DNA of 31,658 bases from a virus, in IMG/VR virus record IMGVR_UViG_3300030108_001725, positions 1 to 31,658 of that record; one strand, given 5' to 3'. This document shows, piece by piece, positions 1 to 5,489 of the stretch. Numbering within the stretch: position 1 is the stretch's first letter; every line of letters starts with the position of its first letter. The position numbers and the translations under genes were made by a program. The notes beneath the pieces were generated by a model. The model was not told where the DNA came from. It was given only the letters and a program-made list of their open reading frames with translations, and did not search any database.

Positions 1-141
1 TAAAATAGTTAATTTAAAATAGTTAATTTAAGTTAAAATAATTAATTTAAGTTAAAATAGTTAATTTAAGTTAAAATAGTTAATTTAAAATAGTTAATTT
101 AAGTTAAAATAATTAATTTAAGTTAAAATAGTTAATTTAAT
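1..141. repeat. AT-only tandem repeat, 19-bp unit
   Basis: The unit TTAAAATAGTTAATTTAAG (19 bp) and shortened 14-15 bp and 18 bp variants repeat without interruption from the first base. Some copies carry A in place of the G (AATTAATT). A higher-order period of 71 bp is visible: bases 15-51 recur at 86-122. The array starts right after the stop codon of the nuclease gene at 132 and may extend beyond the window. It has no coding potential. It could be an AT-rich unwinding or regulatory region, a genome-end repeat, or an assembly edge. Confidence 0.85.
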
Positions 142-503
142 TTATCTAAAAATTTTTTACAATCTTCAAGCGTTTCTGCCTTTGGTTTTGTTTTTAAACC
201 ATTTTTTACTAAATCGTCTATTTGATTGCCAAAATAAAGACACACACGAGCACGCACAGCGTCATCAACGAGTATATAGGTACCAATGGGGTGGCGCATA
301 TGAAAAGATATTTGATGAGGAGAAAATTTTATTTTATTGCCAGACCTTACGACTTTAAGTTCTAAAGTGAAAAAGTAGTTATTAGAATTATAGCCCAATA
401 AATCAGGAGTACCGAGACTACTAGTGTTTTCAATCCGTGTCCACTTAATTGTAGGAGTATTTTTTTTAAGGTAGTACCAAAATTGACTTTCATTTCTTGC
501 CAT
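132..503 (-). CDS. VRR-NUC-type PD-(D/E)XK nuclease
   Basis: This 123-aa protein carries a compact PD-(D/E)XK nuclease core. GTPDLLGY gives Asp34, FTLELKVV gives Glu48-x-Lys50, and SPHQ supplies the downstream Gln64 typical of VRR-NUC and archaeal Holliday-junction-resolvase-like enzymes. Stand-alone VRR-NUC proteins of 90-130 aa are common in phages and are thought to cut branched or recombining DNA; the substrate here is unknown. It overlaps the upstream oxygenase gene by 14 bp and is the last gene of its minus-strand run, ending in the tandem repeat. VRR-NUC is often paired with SNF2 helicases, and one is present at 19072, though far away. Confidence 0.8.
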   Translation of the reverse strand: MARNESQFWYYLKKNTPTIKWTRIENTSSLGTPDLLGYNSNNYFFTLELKVVRSGNKIKFSPHQISFHMRHPIGTYILVDDAVRARVCLYFGNQIDDLVKNGLKTKPKAETLEDCKKFLDKLN

Positions 504-1152
504 TCATCCTTGCTTGTAGGTTAAAGTGTATAAATCGAAACGGATCGATGCCGCTATCTACACTAAATTGATGAGGTAGCCAAGAATTAAATAACAAAAG
601 CGAACCTGGTTGCACCGTAACAATTTGTCTCTCCATCGCAGGACATAGCTTGCTGTGGTCCTTAATTGGAAGATTAAGCATCATGCGACCTGCACGCGGG
701 TCATGAAAGATTGGTTTAGATGTTCTTTCAGAACACTCTACAAAATAAAAACCAGAAATATGATTATCCCAATGTACGTGTGTATCTTGGTGGCCTCCGC
801 CTGTATCAGCAAATTTCTGTATCCACATTTCAGTATAATCTAAGGTGTAGTTAGATAAATCAAATCCTTGGTCTTCTAAAATATTGCGAGCTGTGTTTCT
901 AATTAACAACTCAAACTCAGCAAATCTATCATCTTTATATAATTCTGCTCCAGAATGATAAGACAAACCATGGTCTTTTACGTCTGTTTTAAATTTTTTG
1001 TTTCTTTCATCTATTTTTTGTTGTGTGTTTTTAATAGCTTTGTCTGTATTCTCATTACAAACTGCCATAAAATCTTTATCTTCTAAATACTTAGGAACAT
1101 GTGCTTGATAAAGTATTGTATCAAACAACGAAATAGACTTAAGTTCACTCAT
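490..1152 (-). CDS. Putative 2OG-Fe(II) oxygenase (TIGR02466-like)
   Basis: This 220-aa protein resembles the phage family of putative iron/2-oxoglutarate dioxygenases. A cluster of possible metal ligands occurs in HQDTHVHWDNH (His121, His125, His127, Asp129), followed by the beta-strand SGFYFV. The distal part has PGSLLLFNSWLPHQ with His194 and Arg206 in DPFRFIHFN, the expected third ligand and 2OG-binding Arg. Which residues of the first cluster bind iron cannot be decided by eye. The substrate is unknown. It overlaps the preceding zinc-ribbon gene by 8 bp (ATGAGTGA) and the VRR-NUC gene by 14 bp. It is the first of two putative oxygenases in the window. Confidence 0.7.
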   Translation of the reverse strand: MSELKSISLFDTILYQAHVPKYLEDKDFMAVCNENTDKAIKNTQQKIDERNKKFKTDVKDHGLSYHSGAELYKDDRFAEFELLIRNTARNILEDQGFDLSNYTLDYTEMWIQKFADTGGGHQDTHVHWDNHISGFYFVECSERTSKPIFHDPRAGRMMLNLPIKDHSKLCPAMERQIVTVQPGSLLLFNSWLPHQFSVDSGIDPFRFIHFNLQARMNGKK

Positions 1153-1318
1153 GTTTTTTATAATCTTTTATAGTCTCTTCATTTGGATAATAAACTTCAA
1201 CTAAGCAATGACATTTAGGACAAGATAAATTACTTACCATACTATAAGCATCATTTTCTTCTTCAATATCATGGTCACCGCCCCATATTAATTCAGTTTT
1301 ACAATGCCAACAATTCAT
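1145..1318 (-). CDS. Small CxxC zinc-ribbon protein (57 aa)
   Basis: I translated this 57-aa ORF directly from the minus strand. It has two CxxC knuckles, CWHC at residues 3-6 and CPKC at 33-36, the second followed by HC, separated by an acidic stretch (DIEEEND). This is a small zinc ribbon. The N-terminal pattern WHCKTELIWGGDHD resembles short proteins I recall from many marine phages. Its start shares one base with the previous stop (TGATG), and its end overlaps the oxygenase start, so it is translationally coupled on both sides. Function is unknown; protein-protein or nucleic-acid binding is possible. Confidence 0.75.
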   Translation of the reverse strand: MNCWHCKTELIWGGDHDIEEENDAYSMVSNLSCPKCHCLVEVYYPNEETIKDYKKHE

Positions 1319-1557
1319 CAGAGTATAATTCCTCCATGGTCTTTTATAACTTTACCCATGGGGGCTTTTTCCGGTATAACTTCTATAACTATTCTATGTG
1401 TTTCTCTTGAACCAATAATTTTATTTTCCAACAACTTAATAGATTTAATATCATGGTAAACACCATCAAGAGTTCTAACTTGCATTCTTGCGGTTTTAAC
1501 ATTTTCTGCTTTCAAAAACTTATCTAATACTTGACGTATTAACTTAGCATCTATCAT
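1318..1557 (-). CDS. Conserved-looking hypothetical protein (79 aa)
   Basis: I do not recognise a family. The 79-aa protein begins with a helical, lysine-rich segment (residues 1-22) and continues as alternating beta-like strands, ending PMGKVIKDHGGIIL. No membrane segment, cysteine pair or catalytic motif is visible. It is the first gene of the 1557-132 run. The predicted -10 of the minus promoter in the 1561-1593 element lies 7-8 bases upstream, so its mRNA would have almost no leader. The ATG start also has no room for a Shine-Dalgarno sequence on such an mRNA. Confidence 0.6.
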   Translation of the reverse strand: MIDAKLIRQVLDKFLKAENVKTARMQVRTLDGVYHDIKSIKLLENKIIGSRETHRIVIEVIPEKAPMGKVIKDHGGIIL

Positions 1558-1560
1558 AGG

Positions 1561-1593
1561 TTGACTTGTACCTTAAATTACTCTATACGTCAA
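1561..1593. promoter_or_regulatory. Face-to-face overlapping divergent promoters
   Basis: On plus, TTGACT (1561-1566), a 17-bp spacer and TATACG (1584-1589) form a sigma70-like promoter whose start would fall near 1596, at the ATG at 1597. On minus, TTGACG (1593-1588), a 17-bp spacer and TACAAG (1570-1565) predict a start near 1558, next to the ATG at 1557. The outer ends form an imperfect palindrome, with TTGAC opposite GTCAA. Each -10 lies on or beside the opposing -35, so the two promoters should compete. The -10 boxes are only 4/6 matches, so the call rests partly on the same architecture at 19023-19056. Confidence 0.5.
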
Positions 1594-1596
1594 TAC

Positions 1597-2121
1597 ATGG
1601 GAGTACCAAAAAGACTAACAGAAAAACAAATTAAATTTGCTCAATTAGTTGTTGCTAATGAAGGTAGAATGAACGGAACCGAATGTGCAAAAGAAGCTGG
1701 CTATGGTGAAGCAGCCAGGATTAGAGCATATGAATTACAAAATCCAAAAAAATATCCTTTAGTTGTAAAATATATAGGTGAACTCAGAGAAGAAAATCAA
1801 AAAAAATATGCTGTGACATTTGAAAGACATATTACAGAGCTTGCAAAAATTAGAGAAAACGCATTAAAAAAAGGTGCGTTCTCAGCCGCAACAAATGCAG
1901 AAGTAGCACGGGGTAAGGCCGCAGGATTATATGTTGAACAGAAAATTATCAGAACCGGCAAGATAGATGATTTGAGTGCGGAGGAACTAGAGACGAGGAT
2001 GAAAGATATTATAGACCAATACTCACCTATACTTGAAGGTGTTGAAGTGAAAGATATTAAAAAAGAAGTAAAAGAAAAAGTAAAACAATCAAGACTTCCA
2101 AAAATAAGAAAACTTAATTAA
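1597..2121 (+). CDS. terS: Terminase small subunit-like DNA-binding protein
   Basis: This 174-aa protein starts with LTEKQIKFAQLVVANEG, followed by a helix-turn-helix-like segment (TECAKEAGYGEAARIRAYEL), the pattern of Terminase_2-type small subunits that recognise the packaging site and load the large ATPase. A long helical middle follows (residues 50-110), then a Lys-rich tail. The frame is open back to a TTG at 1561, but I prefer the ATG at 1597 because TTG 1561 is itself a good -35 and the HTH pattern starts soon after Met1597. It is one of only three plus-strand genes, and its 3' end overlaps the convergent gene by 8 bp. No large terminase follows. A different phage DNA-binding protein of the same fold is possible. 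Confidence 0.65.
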   Translation: MGVPKRLTEKQIKFAQLVVANEGRMNGTECAKEAGYGEAARIRAYELQNPKKYPLVVKYIGELREENQKKYAVTFERHITELAKIRENALKKGAFSAATNAEVARGKAAGLYVEQKIIRTGKIDDLSAEELETRMKDIIDQYSPILEGVEVKDIKKEVKEKVKQSRLPKIRKLN

Positions 2122-2377
2122 TTTTAGTTATTTTAGTTATCCATGGAGTAGGTATCATAGTCCTATCGCCAAATGTTATACTGCCATCTGTATCTTTATC
2201 GTAACTAGCAAAAAGTTTTATGTATTTTTTATTACGTTCATACATCCAGCCTTCATTTACAGGAGAGGCCAACTGCATTTTATCAAATTCTTTATCAGAT
2301 GCCCATCCGGAATCGCTAACACAATCAATCCACTCAACTCGATACTTTGAATATGGGATATCGTTTGTCTGTGGCAT
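2114..2377 (-). CDS. Hypothetical small protein (87 aa)
   Basis: No function recognised. The conserved-looking core runs YRVEWIDCVSDSGWAS, then a WMYERNKKYIKLFASYDKD segment and TFGDRTMIPTPWI, which suggests a small beta-rich domain. I recall similar short proteins in marine phage genomes but cannot name a family. The frame is open up to an ATG at 2434, which would add a very basic 19-residue extension (PRKKPKRKKPQKRKR). I chose the inner ATG because it limits overlap with the next gene and is preceded by AAGAG. The gene is convergent with the terminase-like gene and overlaps it by 8 bp. Confidence 0.55.
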   Translation of the reverse strand: MPQTNDIPYSKYRVEWIDCVSDSGWASDKEFDKMQLASPVNEGWMYERNKKYIKLFASYDKDTDGSITFGDRTMIPTPWITKITKIN

Positions 2378-2516
2378 CTCCAGGACTCTTTTTCTTTTCT
2401 GCGGCTTTTTTCTTTTTGGCTTTTTTCTTGGCATAGTATTCAGGATTGTGTTTTTTTTGAAACATATCCCAAAAATCTTTCTCTGTCATCATACTAATTG
2501 CTAAATCCCATACCAT
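2334..2516 (-). CDS. Hypothetical small basic protein (60 aa)
   Basis: The 60-aa protein starts MVWDLAISMMTEKDFWDMF and continues into a lysine-rich stretch (AKKKAKKKKAAEKKK). No family recognised; the basic tail could bind nucleic acid. The ATG at 2516 has GGAAG about 8 bases upstream. A GTG at 2531 would extend it by five residues. It overlaps the following gene in another frame by 44 bp. It is the first gene downstream of the 2520-2999 repeat region on the minus strand. Confidence 0.5.
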   Translation of the reverse strand: MVWDLAISMMTEKDFWDMFQKKHNPEYYAKKKAKKKKAAEKKKSPGDATDKRYPIFKVSS

Positions 2517-2587
2517 TTTTTCTTCTTCCACATTTCTTCCACATTTTCAATGTTAAATAAGCGTTGGTAATTGCGGCTTTCTACATT

Positions 2588-2617
2588 TTCCACATTTTTT
2601 GTTTTAAAAATGTGGAA
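2588..2617. repeat. Perfect 12-bp inverted repeat with two DnaA-like boxes
   Basis: The arms TTCCACATTTTT (2588-2599) and AAAAATGTGGAA (2606-2617) are perfect complements around a 6-base spacer (TGTTTT). Each arm contains the TTCCACA core of the iteron, so two boxes face each other. There is no GC-rich stem followed by a T-run, so a transcription terminator is unlikely. A dyad protein-binding site or cruciform is more plausible. Confidence 0.8.
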
Positions 2618-2656
2618 GATACTATTGTTGCCTAGTGCGAATAATAATCGATTTTT

Positions 2657-2680
2657 AGTCTTTTTCCACAAATAAAGACT
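2657..2680. repeat. Inverted repeat flanking a DnaA-like box
   Basis: AGTCTTT (2657-2663) and AAAGACT (2674-2680) are perfect 7-bp arms around a 10-base centre that includes most of the exact TTTTCCACA box at 2662-2670. The dyad places this box at the tip of a potential hairpin. Confidence 0.6.
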
Positions 2681-2816
2681 CAAAATACTTTTGAAGAGTT
2701 GCACGCCCAAAAAGTTTTTGAAAAATGTGGAAACGTGGAAAACGCGTATTTTCTTTGTATACCAACACTTCTAGTCAATTTGGTTTTCCACATTTTCCAC
2801 GTTTTTGAAAAAAAAA

Positions 2817-2922
2817 TTCGTTTTATGCGGGTTTTTGACCCCTGTTTCCACATTTTTAACCCAAAATTTCGTAAATTTGACAAAAAAAATTTTAAAATTT
2901 TCGTTTTATGCGGGTTTTTGAC
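2817..2922. repeat. Two 23-bp direct repeats, 83 bp apart
   Basis: A 23-bp sequence beginning TTCGTTTTATGCGGG and ending TTTTTGAC occurs identically at 2817-2839 and 2900-2922. Each copy is followed 5-7 bases later by a TTCCACATTTTT iteron (2846 and 2929). The repeat unit is therefore a GC-containing block plus a DnaA-like box, an arrangement reminiscent of replication or partition iterons. Confidence 0.85.
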
Positions 2923-2999
2923 ACCATCTTCCACATTTTTATTTTAAAAATTTGTGGCAATTTTATGATTTAGACACATTTTAGCCACAATAGTGACAT

Positions 3000-3683
3000 T
3001 TATGTCACACTTTTGTAATATTGGTCAATTTTTTTTAACCATTCCCACTTCCATTTTCTAAACTCTGATCCATTGATAATGAACCGTTGAAAGAAGTTGT
3101 CTGGTGTACACATTAGGATTACTCCTTGATCTATATCAGTACCATAAATACAATTATGCGCCATAGCATACGCCACTAGCTGTATTTTATAATCTTCTAT
3201 CCACTCGTCACGTTTAGGCTTGTTTGAATGCTTAAAATCTATTATACTTTCGCGCCCCTGGTAAATACCACACATATCAGTCTGGCCTGCATACAACCCA
3301 GGATAGTGTAACGTGCACTCAACACCCCAAATCTCCTCTAAATCAGGAAAACCCTTGTCAATAATAGTTTGACCCATGCCCCTCGCTTCTTGCCCCACGT
3401 CGCTCAAATCTAGCACATTGCCACCTTTAAGATGTGTCTCTAAATAACTATGCATCGCCGTGCCCCGTAGAGCAGCCGTATTCTTGATTCTATCTGCCTC
3501 CGCAGCACCCACCCTGTCTTTCCACCTAGCCAAGCTCTCAGCCTTCTCTTCGCTCTGCGTTCCGGATATAATAGTCGTAACACTAGGTAGTTTCTCGTCA
3601 CCAACTTCGTATCTCCTAGTACCATCAATATTAGATCTTACAGTCTTCGGGTAGTTGTATAGTTTATTCCACTTTAGAGTCAT
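3000..3683 (-). CDS. RecB/Cas4-like PD-(D/E)XK nuclease
   Basis: The 227-aa protein shows the RecB-family nuclease order. RGTAMHSYLE contains His78, GVECTL contains Glu122, YAGQTDMCG contains Asp136, IIDFKHSN contains Asp149-x-Lys151, and QLVAYAMA gives the Gln168-x3-Tyr172 motif. These are the metal and DNA ligands of Cas4, AddB and lambda-type exonucleases. Cas4-type iron-sulfur cysteines are not evident. In phages of this kind it probably trims DNA ends during replication or recombination, or degrades host DNA. It lies one base from the upstream gene. The start has only a weak Shine-Dalgarno sequence. The repeat-rich candidate origin lies directly downstream of its stop. Confidence 0.85.
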   Translation of the reverse strand: MTLKWNKLYNYPKTVRSNIDGTRRYEVGDEKLPSVTTIISGTQSEEKAESLARWKDRVGAAEADRIKNTAALRGTAMHSYLETHLKGGNVLDLSDVGQEARGMGQTIIDKGFPDLEEIWGVECTLHYPGLYAGQTDMCGIYQGRESIIDFKHSNKPKRDEWIEDYKIQLVAYAMAHNCIYGTDIDQGVILMCTPDNFFQRFIINGSEFRKWKWEWLKKIDQYYKSVT

Positions 3684-3684
3684 T

Positions 3685-3927
3685 CTAAACTAGCTTATTA
3701 AGTATCCACTTAATCCCTCTAATTACATAGCCTCTAATAAATTTATTAAAACCGTAACGCAACACTCTTACGACGATTAAAATAGGAGAACTTAAAACAT
3801 CAAATACAATTAACATAAGATCAACACCAACATCGATAGCATTATCGCTGTTTATTAGCCTCCTTACCTTCATCCTTTTTTTTATTTTTTCGAAAAATTT
3901 CGTCATAATTTTTCTTATATAGATCAT
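3685..3927 (-). CDS. Hypothetical hydrophobic/basic protein (up to 80 aa)
   Basis: No family recognised. The C-terminal 55 residues look like a real protein: a hydrophobic segment (LMLIVFDVLSSPILIVVRVL) that could enter a membrane, then a basic amphipathic part ending IKWILNKLV. The N-terminal third overlaps the 48-aa gene at 3842-3988 in another frame, so the true start is uncertain. ATGs at 3927, 3906 and 3873 are possible and none has a convincing ribosome binding site. The longest version is given. It ends one base before the RecB-like nuclease. Confidence 0.5.
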   Translation of the reverse strand: MIYIRKIMTKFFEKIKKRMKVRRLINSDNAIDVGVDLMLIVFDVLSSPILIVVRVLRYGFNKFIRGYVIRGIKWILNKLV

Positions 3928-3988
3928 TTGACGGTCTAGATCTACCGTCCCATTTACGTCCAGATTCTTTTATTTGTTTCTTATCCAT
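3842..3988 (-). CDS. Small basic protein (48 aa)
   Basis: This ORF was read directly from the minus strand. It begins MDKKQIKESGRKWDG, continues RSRPSNDLYKKNYDEIF and ends in a Lys/Glu-rich tail. Short proteins with GRKWDGRSRP and YKKNYDEIF-like cores are, as I recall, frequent in marine phages; function unknown. The ATG shares its A with the stop of the LAGLIDADG gene (TAATG), which suggests translational coupling. The last 86 bp overlap the next hydrophobic ORF. Confidence 0.65.
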   Translation of the reverse strand: MDKKQIKESGRKWDGRSRPSNDLYKKNYDEIFRKNKKKDEGKEANKQR

Positions 3989-4410
3989 TATTCTAAATTC
4001 ATAGTTTCTCTATACTCATCTAACGACACCACTTTATCATTCAATACTTTCAATCTTCGCTTCGCATAGTGACTAATAATCTTTTGTATACCAGCCAACT
4101 TTACATGAGCGTATGGAAATAGTAAACAAGAAACATAATACGCGTCTCTATGACTACAACGCCAACGCCATTGTTTCTTCCAACCCACCGTATAAGCTGT
4201 TTTATATTTTTTTTCTGTAACAGTGCCAACACCTAATACTTCACAAACCCATATCAATATAGATTTATCAGTCATAGCCATCTCAAGTCTAATCTGCCAA
4301 GTTGGATATGCTTTTTTATTATGTGAACGTTTACGCATATATTGTTTATATGATACACAACCTTCACCATCAAATAGCCCAGCAATGTAAGCTACGTTTG
4401 TATCTTTCAT
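3988..4410 (-). CDS. LAGLIDADG homing endonuclease
   Basis: The 140-aa protein has the signature YIAGLFDGEG at residues 8-17 (Asp14, Glu16), a match to the LAGLIDADG helix with acidic metal ligands. With one motif it should act as a homodimer that cuts a long asymmetric site. The rest is basic and aromatic (WKKQWRWRCSHRDAYYV), as in related LAGLIDADG_3-type proteins. It stands free, not inside an intron or intein that I can see. It is coupled by 4 bp to the upstream 72-aa gene and by TAATG to the downstream 48-aa gene. Alternatively it may be a domesticated regulator. Confidence 0.8.
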   Translation of the reverse strand: MKDTNVAYIAGLFDGEGCVSYKQYMRKRSHNKKAYPTWQIRLEMAMTDKSILIWVCEVLGVGTVTEKKYKTAYTVGWKKQWRWRCSHRDAYYVSCLLFPYAHVKLAGIQKIISHYAKRRLKVLNDKVVSLDEYRETMNLE

Positions 4411-4625
4411 TCAGGATTTACTATATCTTGTAATGCGACAATTCTATTTTGTAGTTTTACAATCTCATCTAAATGTTGCTCGACCCTCGTATATAAACCA
4501 CCGAACAAAGCCTCTGGATGCTCGTCGTTCGTCTCCATATCCAAGACTATACGTAACTTTTTTTCTTCATCTATAATAGAATTAAACTGACGTTTAATTA
4601 CTCTCTTTATTGTTGTTTGATTCAT
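4407..4625 (-). CDS. Hypothetical helical protein (72 aa)
   Basis: No family recognised. The 72-aa sequence is mostly helical. It has a basic N-terminus (TIKRVIKRQF), an acidic middle, and a C-terminal heptad-like stretch (VEQHLDEIVKLQNRIVALQ) that could form a coiled coil. The ATG at 4625 has a strong Shine-Dalgarno sequence, AAGGAGG, 9 bases upstream, so this start is well supported despite a 32-bp overlap with the oxygenase gene. Its end overlaps the LAGLIDADG start by 4 bp. Confidence 0.7.
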   Translation of the reverse strand: MNQTTIKRVIKRQFNSIIDEEKKLRIVLDMETNDEHPEALFGGLYTRVEQHLDEIVKLQNRIVALQDIVNPE

Positions 4626-5277
4626 CTTTCTTAACCTCCTTTACTTTTTTTAAATCTTTCCATTTAATAGAATCACTAACATTGCCCGATACCGAAATAC
4701 GAACGCAATCACTTTTAAATGGAAACACCCAATGTTTTAATGATGCCGGAAATATAAACATATCTCCTTCTTCCGGTACAAAAGAATGGTGACTAATATA
4801 ACTTCTTGGTCCTTCACCGTATATAAACGTTAGTCCTCCAGGACCAGCGGATCTTCCTTTGTATCTTTTATTTTCTTCTATTAATTCTTTAGGCATCTTT
4901 AAAAATATAACCCAAGATAACGTGCCGCCATGATCGTGCGGTGGGTTAAAATCTCCGGGTCCTTGAAAGTTTGCCCATAACGCCTCGATTAAATACTGTT
5001 GTCTAAACGTTTCTCTTGTAGCTCCTACCTCTGGTGCCCACTTAGACTGAGCATCTGCATACATTTCAAAGACAGTATGGAAGAAGGGTTGAAACATATC
5101 TATATCTCTAAATCCTACCTCTTTGGTAATAACGCCTGCTAAATTTTTTTCATAATCCTTGCTGCTCGCCTCTGCTTCCTCTAAAAGTTTTTTACGTATG
5201 TCATCTGGTATTTTAAACTTAACCAACAAAGGCCCCCATCTAAACATTTGATAATCTAAACGTATTTTCTCACTCAT
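4594..5277 (-). CDS. Putative 2OG-Fe(II) oxygenase
   Basis: The 227-aa protein has the double-stranded beta-helix pattern of phage iron/2-oxoglutarate oxygenases. FNPPHDHGGTLSWVIFL supplies His114 or His116 and Asp115, EGDMFIFPASLKHWVFPF supplies His182, and Arg193 in VRISVSGN would bind 2-oxoglutarate. Similar proteins are common in cyanophages and other marine T4- and T7-like phages; substrates are mostly unknown. The last 30 residues are a charged tail (KEVKKDESNNNKESN). It is coupled by 4 bp to the coiled-coil gene upstream. It is distinct in sequence from the oxygenase at 490-1152. Confidence 0.75.
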   Translation of the reverse strand: MSEKIRLDYQMFRWGPLLVKFKIPDDIRKKLLEEAEASSKDYEKNLAGVITKEVGFRDIDMFQPFFHTVFEMYADAQSKWAPEVGATRETFRQQYLIEALWANFQGPGDFNPPHDHGGTLSWVIFLKMPKELIEENKRYKGRSAGPGGLTFIYGEGPRSYISHHSFVPEEGDMFIFPASLKHWVFPFKSDCVRISVSGNVSDSIKWKDLKKVKEVKKDESNNNKESN

Positions 5278-5489
5278 CTTTTCTCCATTTCTAACACTTG
5301 TACATACTCATTTAATCTATCTATTTCTTTTGCTTGAGTTAAGTTATGTCTTTCTAAGTCCTTGATCCTCGCTCCTGCCTTCTTGCATGCAGCTTTAAGC
5401 AACTCTTTTTGTTTTTCTAGCTGCTCGATTCTTTCCTCTAGATCAGCAGAACCTCGGACAACTCTTTTAATATCGTACTCAGTTACCAT
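5274..5489 (-). CDS. Coiled-coil protein (71 aa)
   Basis: The 71-aa protein is almost entirely a predicted coiled coil. Heptad-like Leu/Ile positions run through LEERIEQLEKQKELLKAA and DLERHNLTQAKEIDRLNEY. A single Cys (Cys35) is present and there is no membrane segment. Small oligomeric coiled-coil proteins in phages can be scaffolds, chaperones or anti-host factors; no specific role can be assigned. It overlaps the nested lipoprotein-like gene upstream by 11 bp and the oxygenase gene by 4 bp. AGAGGAAA lies just upstream of its ATG. Confidence 0.7.
   Translation of the reverse strand: MVTEYDIKRVVRGSADLEERIEQLEKQKELLKAACKKAGARIKDLERHNLTQAKEIDRLNEYVQVLEMEKR

Larger units (their letters stand above)
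2524..2981. other. Candidate replication origin: DnaA-box-like cluster
   Basis: This AT-rich noncoding stretch carries about ten copies of a TTTTCCACA-type 9-mer. Exact matches to the DnaA-box consensus TTWTNCACA are at 2586-2594, 2662-2670 and 2784-2792. Single-mismatch copies are at 2524-2532, 2535-2543, 2726-2734 (minus), 2734-2742 (minus), 2793-2801, 2844-2852, 2927-2935 and 2973-2981, with another at 2611-2619 (minus). Copies lie on both strands, some head-to-head or in tandem. A/T blocks near 2881-2901 and 2936-2953 could unwind. The ORFs that cross this stretch are repeat artefacts. A replication origin or a partition/iteron site are the main readings. Confidence 0.55.

Noticed and set aside
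1561-1596. TTG start for the terminase-like gene, adding 12 residues
   Set aside because: The TTG is the -35 of the predicted promoter and the added residues do not resemble the family; the ATG at 1597 fits better.
2588-2617. Intrinsic terminator
   Set aside because: The stem is AT-rich with no adjoining T-run in the direction of a gene end; it is better read as a dyad of iterons.
2501-2947. ORFs across the repeat region on both strands (2501-2710, 2680-2934, 2699-2947)
   Set aside because: Their translations are dominated by repeats of the TTCCACATTTTC element (FHIF, NVEN, WKMW-like strings), with no consistent frame or ribosome site; they are artefacts of the iteron array.
2524-2981. CRISPR-like array
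   Set aside because: The short CCACA elements are irregularly spaced, on both strands and lack uniform spacers; no cas genes are present, and the Cas4-like nuclease is a general RecB-family enzyme.
3000-3683. Cas4 of a CRISPR system
   Set aside because: The four iron-sulfur cysteines of Cas4 are not seen and there are no cas genes, so a generic RecB-like nuclease is the safer call.
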